Below are positions 1-5,880 of a DNA stretch of 11,316 nt, piece by piece. This stretch comes from DATIKM01 sp035477595. GTDB lineage: Bacteria > Armatimonadota > Chthonomonadetes > Chthonomonadales > CAJBBX01. The DNA lies in contig DATIKM010000102.1 in the NCBI GenBank assembly GCA_035477595.1, forward strand, positions 1 to 11,316, written 5' to 3'. The notes under the pieces were generated by a model, which was not told the DNA's origin, ran no database searches, and saw only the letters and a list, made by a program, of their open reading frames with translations. Within the stretch, counting starts at the first letter, position 1, and each line of letters starts with the position of its first letter. A program made the position numbers and the translations under genes.

Positions 1-96
1 CGGCGGCGAGACGGCAGGTGCGCCGACCGCGGCGGCGCTTCCCCATTCGCCGCCGCACCCCGCCGATCCCTGCCGCTCGGACCGACGGCCCGCCAT
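1..96 (-). CDS. Possible start of a downstream minus-strand gene, cut by the window edge
   Basis: An ATG lies 17 bases after the sialidase-like gene's stop codon. It is preceded by GAGGACG at a plausible ribosome-binding distance, and the frame stays open to the left edge for 32 codons. Third codon positions are mostly G or C, as in the neighbours. The visible peptide, rich in Gly, Ala, Arg and Ser, has no motif I recognise. The spacing suggests the last visible member of the minus-strand operon. In DNA this GC-rich an open stretch this short can arise by chance, so this is a weak call. Confidence 0.25.
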   Translation of the reverse strand, partial: MAGRRSERQGSAGCGGEWGSAAAVGAPAVSPP

Positions 97-113
97 GGCG
101 TCGTCCTCGGCGC

Positions 114-1313
114 TCAGCGCCGCCGTGGCGCCTCCAGACGGCCCCGGCGGCCCCGGAAGCCCGCGCGCGTGTCGAGCACGAGCGCCAGGAACGCCTCTCC
201 GGGACCGGGCTCTTTCAGCGGGACGATGCCAGGCATGTAGGCTCGGTGGGTCTCGGCGTAGAAGGTCACCGGCGCCGACCAGGTCCGCCCGCCATCCCTG
301 CTCACCACCAGCTTCGCGTCCATGTTGAGGTACGGCGGCGGCGTACCGGAGCGGTCCGGGGTCGCGCGGTCCTCATCGGTCACGAACACGCAGATGAGCG
401 CCCCCGAGGGCATGCGCGCCACCCACGGCGCGAGGGCCATGAAGCGCCGGTCGCGCGGCTCGTAGACCACGCCGCGCTCGGTGCGCTCCCAGCTCCACGA
501 TCTCCCGCCATCGCGCGACTCGACCCATCGAACCACGTTGGCGTGCGGCGCGAAGGTCTGCACGCTCTCGAACACGCAGAGAAGATGCCCGCGTGCCACC
601 TCGATGACGGTCGCCATTCCGTCCCGCGAGAGGTGCTCGGGCCGATGCGCCCGGCTCACCGTAACCGGTCGCACCCACGCCCGGTCGCGCGGGTCCCAGG
701 TGCGCATCCGCAGCCACTGGTGCCCCCGGAAGCCTTCCGCGTTGGGCGTGTACTCGTCGTCGTAGTAGCACTGCAGCGCGCCGCTGCGCGTCTCAATCAG
801 GAAGCTCGACCAGAGCCCTCGGCTCGGGCCCGGGCCCACGGGGCGCGATTCCTCGACGGTGGAGTGCGGGCGCCACGTCCGTCCGCCGTCCGTGCTGGCG
901 GCGACCCGGATGGCGTAGGTGGGCGCTGCCGCATGGCGGCCGTGAAGTCGGTTGTCGCGGTAGGCGTGCAGGAGCGTGCCGTCGCGCAGCTCGAGGAAGC
1001 ACCCGTCGCCGATGTCGGCGTCCGGCTCGTTCGCGCGAGCGATGATCCCCATGCGGGACCACGACCGGCCGCCGTCGGTCGAGCGGAAACAGACGACGGC
1101 CATGCCGCCCTCGTGCGGCTCGGTGCGCACGGCAAGCACGCTCCCATCGCGCAGCGCGAGGGCGCCCTTCGCGCCCTCGGCGGGCAGCAGGGCCGGCTCC
1201 AGCTGCACTTCTGGCAGCAGGGCCGGCTCCAACCGCACGGCGGGCTCGGGCTCGGCGGGCGCCGCCGCGACGAGCGCCGCGATGGCAGCGATCGCCGCGA
1301 TCATCGCGATCAT
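114..1313 (-). CDS. Secreted sialidase-like protein with BNR/Asp-box repeats
   Basis: Product of 399 aa. Residues 1-20 form a hydrophobic Ile/Ala-rich signal peptide ending near A-A-P-A, so export is likely. Four Asp-box motifs of the form S-x-D-G-G-R-[ST]-W lie at about residues 78-85, 140-147, 266-273 and 338-345. These mark six-bladed beta-propeller sialidases and related BNR proteins. The length fits one propeller without extra carbohydrate-binding modules. Exo-sialidase activity is not proven: Asp boxes are structural, and many environmental family members act on other glycans or are uncharacterised. The ATG at 1313 is chosen because AAGGAGG lies 7 bases upstream. The gene starts 52 bases after fmt ends, on the same strand, so it is probably the third operon member, with its own strong translation signal. 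The Arg-rich C-terminus (last about 15 residues) looks like an unstructured tail. Confidence 0.85.
   Translation of the reverse strand: MIAMIAAIAAIAALVAAAPAEPEPAVRLEPALLPEVQLEPALLPAEGAKGALALRDGSVLAVRTEPHEGGMAVVCFRSTDGGRSWSRMGIIARANEPDADIGDGCFLELRDGTLLHAYRDNRLHGRHAAAPTYAIRVAASTDGGRTWRPHSTVEESRPVGPGPSRGLWSSFLIETRSGALQCYYDDEYTPNAEGFRGHQWLRMRTWDPRDRAWVRPVTVSRAHRPEHLSRDGMATVIEVARGHLLCVFESVQTFAPHANVVRWVESRDGGRSWSWERTERGVVYEPRDRRFMALAPWVARMPSGALICVFVTDEDRATPDRSGTPPPYLNMDAKLVVSRDGGRTWSAPVTFYAETHRAYMPGIVPLKEPGPGEAFLALVLDTRAGFRGRRGRLEAPRRR
1183..1231. repeat. Short in-gene tandem duplication with a 30-bp period
   Basis: The 19-base string GGCAGCAGGGCCGGCTCCA occurs at 1183-1201 and again at 1213-1231, exactly 30 bp apart. 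Read on the minus strand it duplicates a 10-residue segment of the sialidase-like protein (V-R-L-E-P-A-L-L-P-E then V-Q-L-E-P-A-L-L-P-A, residues 26-45), between the signal peptide and the first propeller motif. The frame is preserved. Confidence 0.8.
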
Positions 1314-1365
1314 CGCACAGCCTCCTTCGTCCTCTGGTTCGCCATCGTGCCTCCCCGCGGGGATG

Positions 1366-2319
1366 CTACAGCTCGCCGCTCGGGTGGAAGCACGCGCCGG
1401 GCGCCACGCGAGCCCCCCGCGCCCAGTCCGATGCCGCCATGCGCCGTCCGTTCTCCGGCTGGACCTCGCGCAGCGTCACCACGCCCACGCCCGTCGCGAC
1501 GACCACCCCATCGCGCGTTACCGCGAGGACTTCCCCGGGCGCGCCCCCGGCAGCGCCGTCCTCCGCATGCGCGCGCCACAGCTTGAGCCGGCGACCCGCC
1601 AGGGTCGCGACGGCGCCCGGACGCGGCGACATGGCCCGCACGCGGTTGCGCACGGCGCACGCCGCCTCGAACCAGCGCACCTCGGCGTCGCGCGACTCGA
1701 TGGCTGGCGCCCACGTTGCGTGCGCGTCGCTCTGCGGCGTGCGCGGGCACGAGCCGTCGCGCAGGAGGCGGATCGTCTCGACGAGCAGGTCCGCGCCCTC
1801 CCGCGCGAGCCGGTCCGTCAGGGAGCCGGCGTCGTCATCCGGCGCGATCTCCACCTGCCGGGAGAGCAGGATATCGCCGGTGTCCAGCGTGGGCTCCATC
1901 CACATGGTCGTGACGCCGGTGCGCGCCTCGCCGGCCAGGAGCGCGCGCTGGATGGGGGCAGCCCCCCGGTAGGCCGGCAGGAGCGAGGCATGCACGTTCA
2001 CGGGGCCAAGCGGCGGCAGGTCCAGCAATGCCGCCGGTATGATCTGCCCGAAGGAGGCCAAGGCAATGAGGTCCGGGGCCAGCGCGCGCGCCTCGCGCAG
2101 AAACGTGCGCGCGCGCACCCGGTCGGGCTGGAGGACGGGCAGCCCGAGGCGCGCCGCGGCCTGCTTCACCGGCGACTCGGCGGGCGCCCTGCCGCGGCCC
2201 TTCGGCCGGTCGGGCTGGGTTACCACGGCGACCACCCGGGCGTCCGGCATCGAGGCGACCGCTTCAAGCGAGGGCGCCGCGAACTCCGATGTGCCGATGA
2301 ACAGCACCCGCGGACTCAC
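1366..2319 (-). CDS. fmt: Methionyl-tRNA formyltransferase
   Basis: Product of 317 aa, normal length for Fmt. The enzyme transfers a formyl group from 10-formyl-tetrahydrofolate to the amino group of Met on initiator tRNA, in the cytoplasm. The N-terminal Rossmann-type domain begins with F-I-G-T-S-E-F-A. The catalytic core is N-V-H-A-S-L-L-P-A-Y-R-G-A-A-P-I-Q (N108, H110), with the catalytic Asp in L-D-T-G-D at D146. The C-terminal OB-like domain starts near residue 207. In the usual A-P-K-[LI] segment the Lys is Ala (A-P-A-I, about 204-207), a small departure. The start is a GTG with GGGAGGA about 8 bases upstream. It follows the YprB-like gene by 29 bases, so the two are co-transcribed. The usual partner def (peptide deformylase) is not in the window. 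A short palindrome, TCCCCGCGGGGA (1352-1363), sits just past the stop codon. Confidence 0.96.
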   Translation of the reverse strand: MSPRVLFIGTSEFAAPSLEAVASMPDARVVAVVTQPDRPKGRGRAPAESPVKQAAARLGLPVLQPDRVRARTFLREARALAPDLIALASFGQIIPAALLDLPPLGPVNVHASLLPAYRGAAPIQRALLAGEARTGVTTMWMEPTLDTGDILLSRQVEIAPDDDAGSLTDRLAREGADLLVETIRLLRDGSCPRTPQSDAHATWAPAIESRDAEVRWFEAACAVRNRVRAMSPRPGAVATLAGRRLKLWRAHAEDGAAGGAPGEVLAVTRDGVVVATGVGVVTLREVQPENGRRMAASDWARGARVAPGACFHPSGEL

Positions 2320-2348
2320 CGCGCCGTCCTCCCTCTCGCGTCCAACCT

Positions 2349-3284
2349 CTACTCCGGCAGCCGCGCCAGGAGGTCGGCCATCACCAGCAGGTCCTGCAGG
2401 TTGTGCTCCATGATGCTCGCGATCTCAATGGCGTTCCCGGTCCGGACGAAGGCGTGGTAGGCCTCCGGGATTCGCGCGCCCGGGATGTCATGCTCCCGAA
2501 CACGGCTGCACACATGGCTCGCGAGGGTCTGCAGCCGGCAGTCCGGCACCTCTCCCCGCCAGGCCCGCCGACCGGAGTGCAGGAGGTCGAGATGCATACC
2601 GCTCACGCGCAGCGGCACTCCGGTCGCCGCCGCGCGCATCCGCAGGTAGGGCATGTCGAAGCTCTTGCCGTTGAACGTCACGAGCACGTCCCGCTCCGAC
2701 GCGAGCCCTCCGAACAGCGCGATGGCGGCCGGCTCCTCGGAGTAGTCGCGCGCCAGGATCTGCCGGACCACCAGGTCGCCATCCTCCGCGTGCATCGCGC
2801 CGATGAGGAAGAGCGGGGTGCCCGAGAGACCCGTCGTTTCGAGGTCGACGAACAGGAGCTGCTCGGGCGCCACATCGCCGGCGTGGTCGTGCGGCAGCGG
2901 CCTCTCGACGAGGCGCGCGTGCAGCCGGTGTGCCGTCGCGGCATCTTCGCCGCCGAGCGCGCTGGCGCGCACCGTCCGCACGAGCGCGGCGCCCCACGGC
3001 GGCGCCACGCGCTCCTCGCCGCGCACTGCCTCTTCGATCCGGACCGCTGCGCCGGAAGGCGGCGCATAGGCCGGCGCGCGCGGCAGGGAGCGGGGAACGT
3101 CGCGGCGAAGCGTGAGCGGCGGCGGAACGCCCCTGGGCGGCGGCGGAGCGCCCGTGGGCGGCTCGCGCAGGCGCCGCCGTAGTTCGGTGAGATCACGGTC
3201 TGGGGCAGGGACGTGCTCCAGCGGCGCGCGGTTGAGGGCCGCGATCCGCTCCCAGAGCGAGGGCCGTTCACCGGGGTCCGTCAC
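2349..3284 (-). CDS. YprB-type ribonuclease H-like (DEDDh) exonuclease
   Basis: Product of 311 aa. The C-terminal half carries a DEDDh 3'-5' exonuclease fold: Exo I at F-V-D-L-E-T-T-G (D147, E149), Exo II around F-N-G-K-S-F-D-M-P-Y-L (D210), and Exo III near H-N-L-Q-D (H294, D298). This arrangement matches the YprB/COG3359 ribonuclease H-like proteins, whose substrate is poorly defined; they are presumed cytoplasmic nucleases. The first about 100 residues hold a charged helix and a Pro-rich low-complexity linker (about 42-77) with no known domain. The frame stays open far upstream across the opposite-strand gene, but the real start is almost certainly the GTG at 3284: it has AGGGAGG 9 bases upstream, and the N-terminus V-T-D-P-G-E-R-P is followed by plausible sequence. 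It is the first gene of the minus-strand operon with fmt and is divergent from the URO-D-like gene. Confidence 0.88.
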   Translation of the reverse strand: MTDPGERPSLWERIAALNRAPLEHVPAPDRDLTELRRRLREPPTGAPPPPRGVPPPLTLRRDVPRSLPRAPAYAPPSGAAVRIEEAVRGEERVAPPWGAALVRTVRASALGGEDAATAHRLHARLVERPLPHDHAGDVAPEQLLFVDLETTGLSGTPLFLIGAMHAEDGDLVVRQILARDYSEEPAAIALFGGLASERDVLVTFNGKSFDMPYLRMRAAATGVPLRVSGMHLDLLHSGRRAWRGEVPDCRLQTLASHVCSRVREHDIPGARIPEAYHAFVRTGNAIEIASIMEHNLQDLLVMADLLARLPE

Positions 3285-3398
3285 GCCGCACCGCCTCCCT
3301 GACCTGACCGACCGACCGACGCCCCATCTTACTGCAGGTGGCAGTAGTCTGTCTACTCCTCTCGTAGCGCGGACGACCGGCCGCCGGAGGCGCCCACC
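3285..3398. promoter_or_regulatory. Divergent intergenic region with two overlapping inverted repeats
   Basis: This 114-bp gap separates the minus-strand exonuclease/fmt operon from the plus-strand URO-D-like gene, so it must drive transcription both ways. It is the least GC-rich stretch nearby. At 3331-3345 lies ACTGC-n5-GCAGT and at 3343-3357 AGTAG-n5-CTACT. Both are perfect 5-5-5 inverted repeats that share three bases, with centres 12 bp apart. The layout would suit an operator or two mutually exclusive hairpins. A GACC-type short repeat lies at 3301-3320. No convincing -35/-10 pair was seen. Confidence 0.35.
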
Positions 3399-4430
3399 AT
3401 GGACTCCGCTCTGCGCTGGCTGACGCCGTCGATCGAAGCCGTACAGGCCACGCACCGCGCGCGGCTCGAACGGTTCTTCGCGTGCCCCGAGCCGGCGCTC
3501 CTGGCGATCGATGGCCCGATGCCGGGCTCGTCCCACGGGCTCTGGGGGACGAATGCGATCGACATGCTCGCAGAGCCGGACGCCTGGCTCGACGACGTTT
3601 TCGCCAGCATGGAGGCGTCGACCGATCTCTACGCGGATCGCCGCACGTACCGGCCGTTGCTCATTGAGACCGACGCCCTGGGCACCCATTACATCGACGC
3701 GCTGCTTGGAGCCCGTGTGCGCTTCCACGAGGGTCAGGCCTGGCCCGATCCGCTCCATGGCGCGCCCGAGCACCTGCAGCCGCCCGATCTGACGCGCTCG
3801 CCGGTCTTCCTCCGGTCCCTCGCTCTGGCCCGTCGCGCGCTGGAGCGCACGGAAGGACGCGTGCTGCTCTCCACGCCAGTCCTCAGTTGTCCGGTGAACA
3901 TCGGCATGAACCTCTTCGGCGGCCGGCTGCTGGAGGACCTGGCGGCCCGGCCCGAGGCGGCCCGCCACGCGCTGCGGGTCATCACGGACGTCATCGCACA
4001 ATGCACGCGCGCCTTCATCGACACGATCCCGGAGGCGGTGCGCCGCGCCTCCGTGGGGTGCAGCCGCTGCATGCCGGCCGGCTATGGGCTCATCGACGGC
4101 TGCGCCACGCACCTGCTCTCCGGACGACACTACGCCGATCACTTCGCCGACCTCGACGCGAGCCTCCTGGGCCTGTACCGACGCGGGGGCATGATCCACC
4201 TGTGCGGAGCGCACGCGCAGCACCTGACGGCATGGCGGAAGATGCCCGCTCTCGCCTGCGTGCAGCTGAACGACCGCGCCGCGGAAGACATCGAGCGCTA
4301 CGACGCCGCGCTCCGCGCCGACCAGATTCTGTACGCCGCCCCCTGCGAGACCGTACCTGTCGAACGCATTCTGTCCATCGGCCGGCGCCGCCGCGTCGTC
4401 CTCCAGGCCACGCTGCCGGACGGCATGTAG
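3399..4430 (+). CDS. Uroporphyrinogen decarboxylase-superfamily protein, cobamide methyltransferase (MtaA)-like
   Basis: Product of 343 aa, about URO-D length. Features of the superfamily TIM barrel include the N-terminal D-A-L-G-T-H-Y-I-D-A-L-L-G segment, Y-G-L-I-D-G-C-A-T in the middle, and the late strand G-G-M-I-H-L-C-G. The H-x-C at H267/C269 with a later Cys at C316 (A-A-P-C-E-T) matches the zinc-ligand pattern of MtaA/MtbA/CmuA-type methyltransferases, which move methyl groups between corrinoid proteins and thiols. It lacks the usual N-terminal substrate motifs of true haem-pathway HemE, so haem synthesis is unlikely; the methyl donor is unknown. Start ATG at 3399 has CCGGAGG about 8 bases upstream. 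It stands alone on the plus strand, divergent from the exonuclease/fmt operon, with no corrinoid protein gene nearby. Many uncharacterised paralogues of this type occur in saccharolytic environmental bacteria. Confidence 0.8.
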   Translation: MDSALRWLTPSIEAVQATHRARLERFFACPEPALLAIDGPMPGSSHGLWGTNAIDMLAEPDAWLDDVFASMEASTDLYADRRTYRPLLIETDALGTHYIDALLGARVRFHEGQAWPDPLHGAPEHLQPPDLTRSPVFLRSLALARRALERTEGRVLLSTPVLSCPVNIGMNLFGGRLLEDLAARPEAARHALRVITDVIAQCTRAFIDTIPEAVRRASVGCSRCMPAGYGLIDGCATHLLSGRHYADHFADLDASLLGLYRRGGMIHLCGAHAQHLTAWRKMPALACVQLNDRAAEDIERYDAALRADQILYAAPCETVPVERILSIGRRRRVVLQATLPDGM

Positions 4431-4464
4431 CCGGCTCTCTCCGACACCTCCGCCCTTCGCCCCC

Positions 4465-4479
4465 GCGGCGCCTCGCCGC
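4465..4479. terminator. Candidate terminator hairpin after the URO-D-like gene
   Basis: GCGGCG-CCT-CGCCGC is a perfect 6-bp stem with a 3-base loop, 35 bases after the stop codon. No T-run follows, so intrinsic termination is uncertain; a stem this short occurs by chance in GC-rich DNA. Confidence 0.3.
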
Positions 4480-4617
4480 TCGTGTGGAATGGACCGCAGG
4501 TGTGGAACAAACGCTGCGGGAGAGCCCGTCCAGCCATATGGAACCGCCCACCAAAGGTCGGTGCAGCGGGCCCGCAGACGAGCAGCGGGCCTCCGTGGCG
4601 ACGGACGGTATTGGTCC

Positions 4618-4646
4618 TGTTTCGTGCCGGATACCATACCGATAAT
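4618..4646 (+). promoter_or_regulatory. Weak sigma70-like promoter for the STAS gene
   Basis: GATAAT at 4641-4646 resembles a -10 box (consensus TATAAT). A poor -35, TGTTTC at 4618-4623, lies 17 bases upstream. Transcription would begin near 4653, leaving a leader of about 20 bases before the ATG at 4675, which argues against the upstream in-frame ATG at 4645. The -35 match is weak and the organism's sigma factors are unknown. Confidence 0.25.
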
Positions 4647-4674
4647 GGGGCGGTGGCAATCGGCGGAGACGGCA

Positions 4675-5091
4675 ATGGCGATGGCATCGACGTGCGGCAT
4701 ACAGCTGCGTCTGGCGAGCGGCGTCCCGGTGGTGGAGGTGCAGGGCCTCTGGGAGCCGTCCAGTGCGGGGCAACTGGTCGAGATGATCGGCGCTCTGGCG
4801 AGCGCCGGCCACTTCGAGATCATTGTGAACCTGCAGCGCGCTGCCACGCGCGGCGCCGCGGTACTCCAGTCGCTCTGGAGCGTCGCAGATGCGGTCCGGT
4901 CGCGTCACGGACACATCGACATTGTGGGAACCGCCGACCAGGTGGAGCACCTCGCGGCCCGAGCGGCCGATGACCGGTTCCGCCTGTACACCTCGGAAGC
5001 AAGCGCACTACGCCGAATCAAGCGGGTACCGGTCTACATTCCCGGTCCGACCGTCACGGCGCGGCCTGCGACTAGTTACCGCACGCCCTAG
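4675..5091 (+). CDS. STAS-domain-like protein (anti-sigma factor antagonist fold)
   Basis: Product of 138 aa from the ATG at 4675. The pattern fits a single STAS domain: beta strands at about 9-24 (I-Q-L-R-L and V-V-E-V-Q-G), a helix at about 29-44, the strand E-I-I-V-N-L at 48-53, a long helix at 61-78, the strand I-D-I-V-G at 81-85, and a final helix near the V-E-H-L segment at 90-93. The D-S-[ST]-G phosphorylation loop of RsbV/SpoIIAA proteins reads A-T-R-G here (57-60), so classical kinase/phosphatase switching is doubtful. The start at 4675 is preferred because GGAG lies 7 bases upstream; the in-frame ATG at 4645 (148 aa) has no such site. The C-terminal about 20 residues are Pro/Thr-rich and probably disordered. 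The small cysteine gene starts 42 bases after the stop codon on the same strand. Family assignment is from fold pattern, so moderate. Confidence 0.6.
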   Translation: MAMASTCGIQLRLASGVPVVEVQGLWEPSSAGQLVEMIGALASAGHFEIIVNLQRAATRGAAVLQSLWSVADAVRSRHGHIDIVGTADQVEHLAARAADDRFRLYTSEASALRRIKRVPVYIPGPTVTARPATSYRTP

Positions 5092-5133
5092 CCTGGCCGC
5101 ACGACGGCACTCGGCACCTGAGGAATGGAAGCG

Positions 5134-5340
5134 ATGCCACCCGAAGAGAACACCCGGTTGAAAATAGTGCGCCTCATCGAGCCGGCGCTGTGCCTGTCGT
5201 GCCGGTTCTCGACCATCGCCACCGTTGAGATGGACGACAGCTCCAACCGCCGGATGCTCCACTGCAAGCGGCTCGACTGCGACAACTGGCAGACCGAAGC
5301 GTGCGAGGAGAGCCCCAGGAACATCGTGGAGAACGGCTGA
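5134..5340 (+). CDS. Small cysteine-rich protein, possible zinc-binding
   Basis: Product of 68 aa with five Cys at residues 20, 23, 44, 49 and 57: a C-x-x-C pair (A-L-C-L-S-C-R-F) and then L-H-C-K-R-L-D-C-D-N-W with one further Cys. Four of them could form a zinc ribbon or knuckle; this is an inference. No signal peptide or membrane segment is seen, so it is likely cytoplasmic. I do not recognise the family. Two in-frame ATGs exist; 5134 is chosen because AGGAATGG lies at a normal distance, while 5125 would place AGG almost on the start codon (71 aa). It follows the STAS gene by 42 bases with its own binding site, so co-transcription is likely. A GC hairpin begins 2 bases after the stop codon, and the next gene remnant comes from the opposite strand. 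Confidence 0.7.
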   Translation: MPPEENTRLKIVRLIEPALCLSCRFSTIATVEMDDSSNRRMLHCKRLDCDNWQTEACEESPRNIVENG

Positions 5341-5341
5341 G

Positions 5342-5356
5342 GCGCAGCGTCTGCGC
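5342..5356. terminator. Candidate bidirectional terminator hairpin
   Basis: GCGCAG-CGT-CTGCGC forms a perfect 6-bp stem with a 3-base loop directly after the small cysteine gene's stop codon, followed by GGTTT on the plus strand. It lies between convergent units and overlaps the decayed end of the GNAT pseudogene. The T-run is very short. Confidence 0.4.
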
Positions 5357-5880
5357 GGTTTGCGCGTCGTCCCGGCTCGCGACGTAGAGCCGGCATGCGC
5401 GACCGAACCTGGCGAGGGCGCGCTCGTGTCGGAGGCCTGGTCTGCCGGCCACGCGGCGCGAGCGCGCGCACTCCCGGTCCACGATGCGCACCACGCGCCG
5501 CAGCCCAAGCGCGCCGAGCACGTGGGGTCCCGCAAGGCGCGCTCGGCCTCGTACGCCAGTCCCTGACCCCATGGTAGCCTGACGGTGCTGCAGGGGATCT
5601 CCGCCTCGTCGCCCCACGGCAGGCTCTGCCGGATGCGCCCGCATCGGCCCGCCCGGCGCAGGCCCGGACGCAGCAGCGCCGCGTAGAGCCCGATGCCGTC
5701 CCATTCCCACGGTGCGGCTCAGCGCGCCGCGTCTGCCAGTGCCCAGTCGCGGGAGCGGACGCCGCGCATGTCGTGCATCCACTCAGGGCCGGCGCAGAGC
5801 GCGGCGAGCTACTCGGCGTCCTCCTCGCTGAAGGGCCGCAGCGCCAGGCGGGGCGTCTGCAGGCAGGCCTGAGCGATCAC
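5345..5880 (-). pseudogene. Decayed GNAT (RimJ/RimL-type) N-acetyltransferase
   Basis: Read on the minus strand, the start is GTG at 5878-5880, overlapping the upstream gene's TGA as GTGA. The sequence L-Q-T-P-R-L-A-L-R-P-F-S-E-E-D-A-E is the typical N-terminus of Acetyltransf_3 GNATs. TAG at 5809-5811 then interrupts it, and TGA at 5719-5721 interrupts it again. Between and after these stops the frame still encodes recognisable pieces: W-D-G-I-G-L-Y-A-A, G-R-C-G, S-L-P-W-G-D-E-A-E-I, and the acetyl-CoA loop W-G-Q-G-L-A-Y-E-A. Near 5521-5529, at a run of four C, the homology changes frame and continues as H-V-L-G-A-L-G-L-R-R-V-V with a later S-R-R-V-A and G-L-R-H-E-R, ending near L-Y-V-A-S-R. 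Two stops plus one frameshift make a full-length enzyme very unlikely. The 3' end is approximate, since no original stop is recognisable. Such enzymes acetylate protein N-termini, antibiotics or small amines; the substrate is unknown. Confidence 0.85.

Larger units (their letters stand above)
4431..4674. other. Intergenic region between the URO-D-like and STAS genes
   Basis: This 244-bp stretch shows no convincing gene. An open frame from 4489 runs into the STAS gene, but its first 50 residues look random and have no ribosome-binding site. It contains the hairpin at 4465-4479, three T-[GA]-T-G-G-A-A strings at 4483, 4501 and 4537 (18 and 36 bp apart), and an AT-richer segment near 4631-4646 that may be a promoter. 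Confidence 0.5.

Noticed and set aside
18..1586. 522-residue open frame on the plus strand
   Set aside because: It runs antisense to the sialidase-like gene and the end of fmt. Its Arg/Pro/His-rich product shows no domain, as expected of a shadow frame in GC-rich DNA.
976..2460. 494-residue open frame on the plus strand
   Set aside because: It lies antisense to the sialidase-like gene and fmt, both of which have clear family motifs and ribosome-binding sites; its product has none.
4489..4674. Longer start for the STAS gene (200 residues)
   Set aside because: The extra N-terminus looks random, has no ribosome-binding site and spans the candidate promoter.
3285..4847. N-terminal extension of the YprB-like exonuclease to 832 residues
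   Set aside because: The extension is antisense to the URO-D-like gene, and the GTG at 3284 has a strong ribosome-binding site.
5174..5782. 202-residue minus-strand frame as an independent gene
   Set aside because: Only part of it matches the frameshifted GNAT remnant; the remainder is antisense to the small cysteine gene.
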